Below, in pieces: positions 5,938 to 6,318 of a stretch of 6,318 nt of DNA. The stretch lies in the NCBI GenBank assembly GCA_020629335.1, contig JAHDDN010000319.1:1-6318 (forward strand), written 5' to 3'. Each line of letters opens with the position of its first letter. Within the stretch, counting starts at the first letter, position 1. Both the position numbers and the translations under genes were made by a program. This DNA is from Chitinophagales bacterium. Lineage in GTDB: Bacteria > Bacteroidota > Bacteroidia > Chitinophagales > UBA2359. The notes beneath the pieces were generated by a model. That model did not search any database and was not told where the DNA came from. It worked only from the letters and a program-made list of their open reading frames with translations.

Positions 5938-6318
5938 TTATTTTGTTTTCACATATTCTTCCGCACTCATAATAGGGATCTTTGAACCCTTAAAATCTTT
6001 GGGGTTTCTTGTTATTATTACTTTGGCCGAATTATTCAATGCTGTAAAATATTGAAAAGCGTCTTCAAAATCACTCATTGAAGAGACTAAAGATAAATCT
6101 ATTTCTTTTTCTCCACTTGTACAAACTGTGCTAATCGTACGAATACCTGCTAAGGCCTGGATTGTTTTTTCATTGCCTATTTGTTTTCGCAGGATATATT
6201 CAGTTGATATATAGCTCATTGTACTAATAAGAATTTCTATCTCTTTCTCTTCTCCTTTCCTAAATAAGTCATTGGCATACTTATAAAAAGGAACTCGTTT
6301 AGATAACCAATCTAAAAT
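5938..6318 (-). CDS. PIN-domain (VapC-like) ribonuclease, N-terminus cut by the window edge
   Basis: The frame is open from the right edge: it begins ILDWLSKRVPFYKYANDLFR at 6318 and continues through an internal Met at 6219, giving 126 residues in the window. An annotation starting at 6219 would wrongly drop the first 33. The PIN-fold signs are WLSKRVPFY after the expected DTN motif (the catalytic first Asp is off the edge), E40 in STEYILRKQIG, the SDFEDAFQY cluster (D83, E85, D86), and ITRNPKDF (102-109) before KIPIMSAEEYV. Only about ten residues should be missing. PIN proteins of this type are usually toxins that cut RNA and are paired with an upstream antitoxin; the antitoxin would lie beyond the window. 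The stop is 6 nt from the next ATG, so it may share a transcript with the secreted protein and receptor. Confidence 0.88.
   Translation of the reverse strand: MLDWLSKRVPFYKYANDLFRKGEEKEIEILISTMSYISTEYILRKQIGNEKTIQALAGIRTISTVCTSGEKEIDLSLVSSMSDFEDAFQYFTALNNSAKVIITRNPKDFKGSKIPIMSAEEYVKTK

Noticed and set aside
5938..6219. A complete 93-aa protein starting at the Met at 6219
   Set aside because: The frame continues upstream to the window edge with residues typical of the PIN N-terminus (ILDWLSKRVPFY), so 6219 is an internal Met of a longer gene.

Overview
The window comes from a Bacteroidota chromosome, most likely a marine or environmental Saprospiria- or Flavobacteriia-like lineage. Three things support this: two proteins end in type IX secretion (T9SS) type A sorting domains, TAnnTTTG-type -7 boxes lie in front of two genes, and the TonB-dependent receptor has typical Bacteroidota plug and C-terminal motifs. 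I cannot name the species.

Layout: (1) bases 1-317, minus strand, hold the N-terminal part of a GlcG/HbpS-family protein that runs off the left edge. (2) Bases 318-1188 hold no convincing gene but are dense in structure. There is a long inverted repeat with a nested hairpin. There are two ~140-nt copies of one element in opposite orientation (521-659 and 899-1038), each foldable into a long imperfect hairpin. Between the copies are small hairpins and an 11-bp direct repeat. (3) Bases 1213-3732, plus strand, encode a large secreted protein with lamin-tail, chitobiase-C-like, CotH-kinase and T9SS sorting domains. (4) Bases 3722-6318, minus strand, hold a tight three-gene run read right to left: a PIN-domain (VapC-like) protein cut by the right edge, a 119-aa T9SS-sorted protein, and a small BtuB-like TonB-dependent receptor whose TTG start overlaps the preceding stop as TTGA.

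The CotH gene and the receptor gene converge and overlap by 11 bp. The tight spacing suggests the small sorted protein and the receptor are made together and act at the outer surface. The PIN gene shares the transcript direction but probably not the function. The strongest unexplained signal is the pair of long-hairpin elements: they differ in sequence while keeping the same stems, with matched changes on both sides of the stems, which points to selection on folded DNA or RNA.
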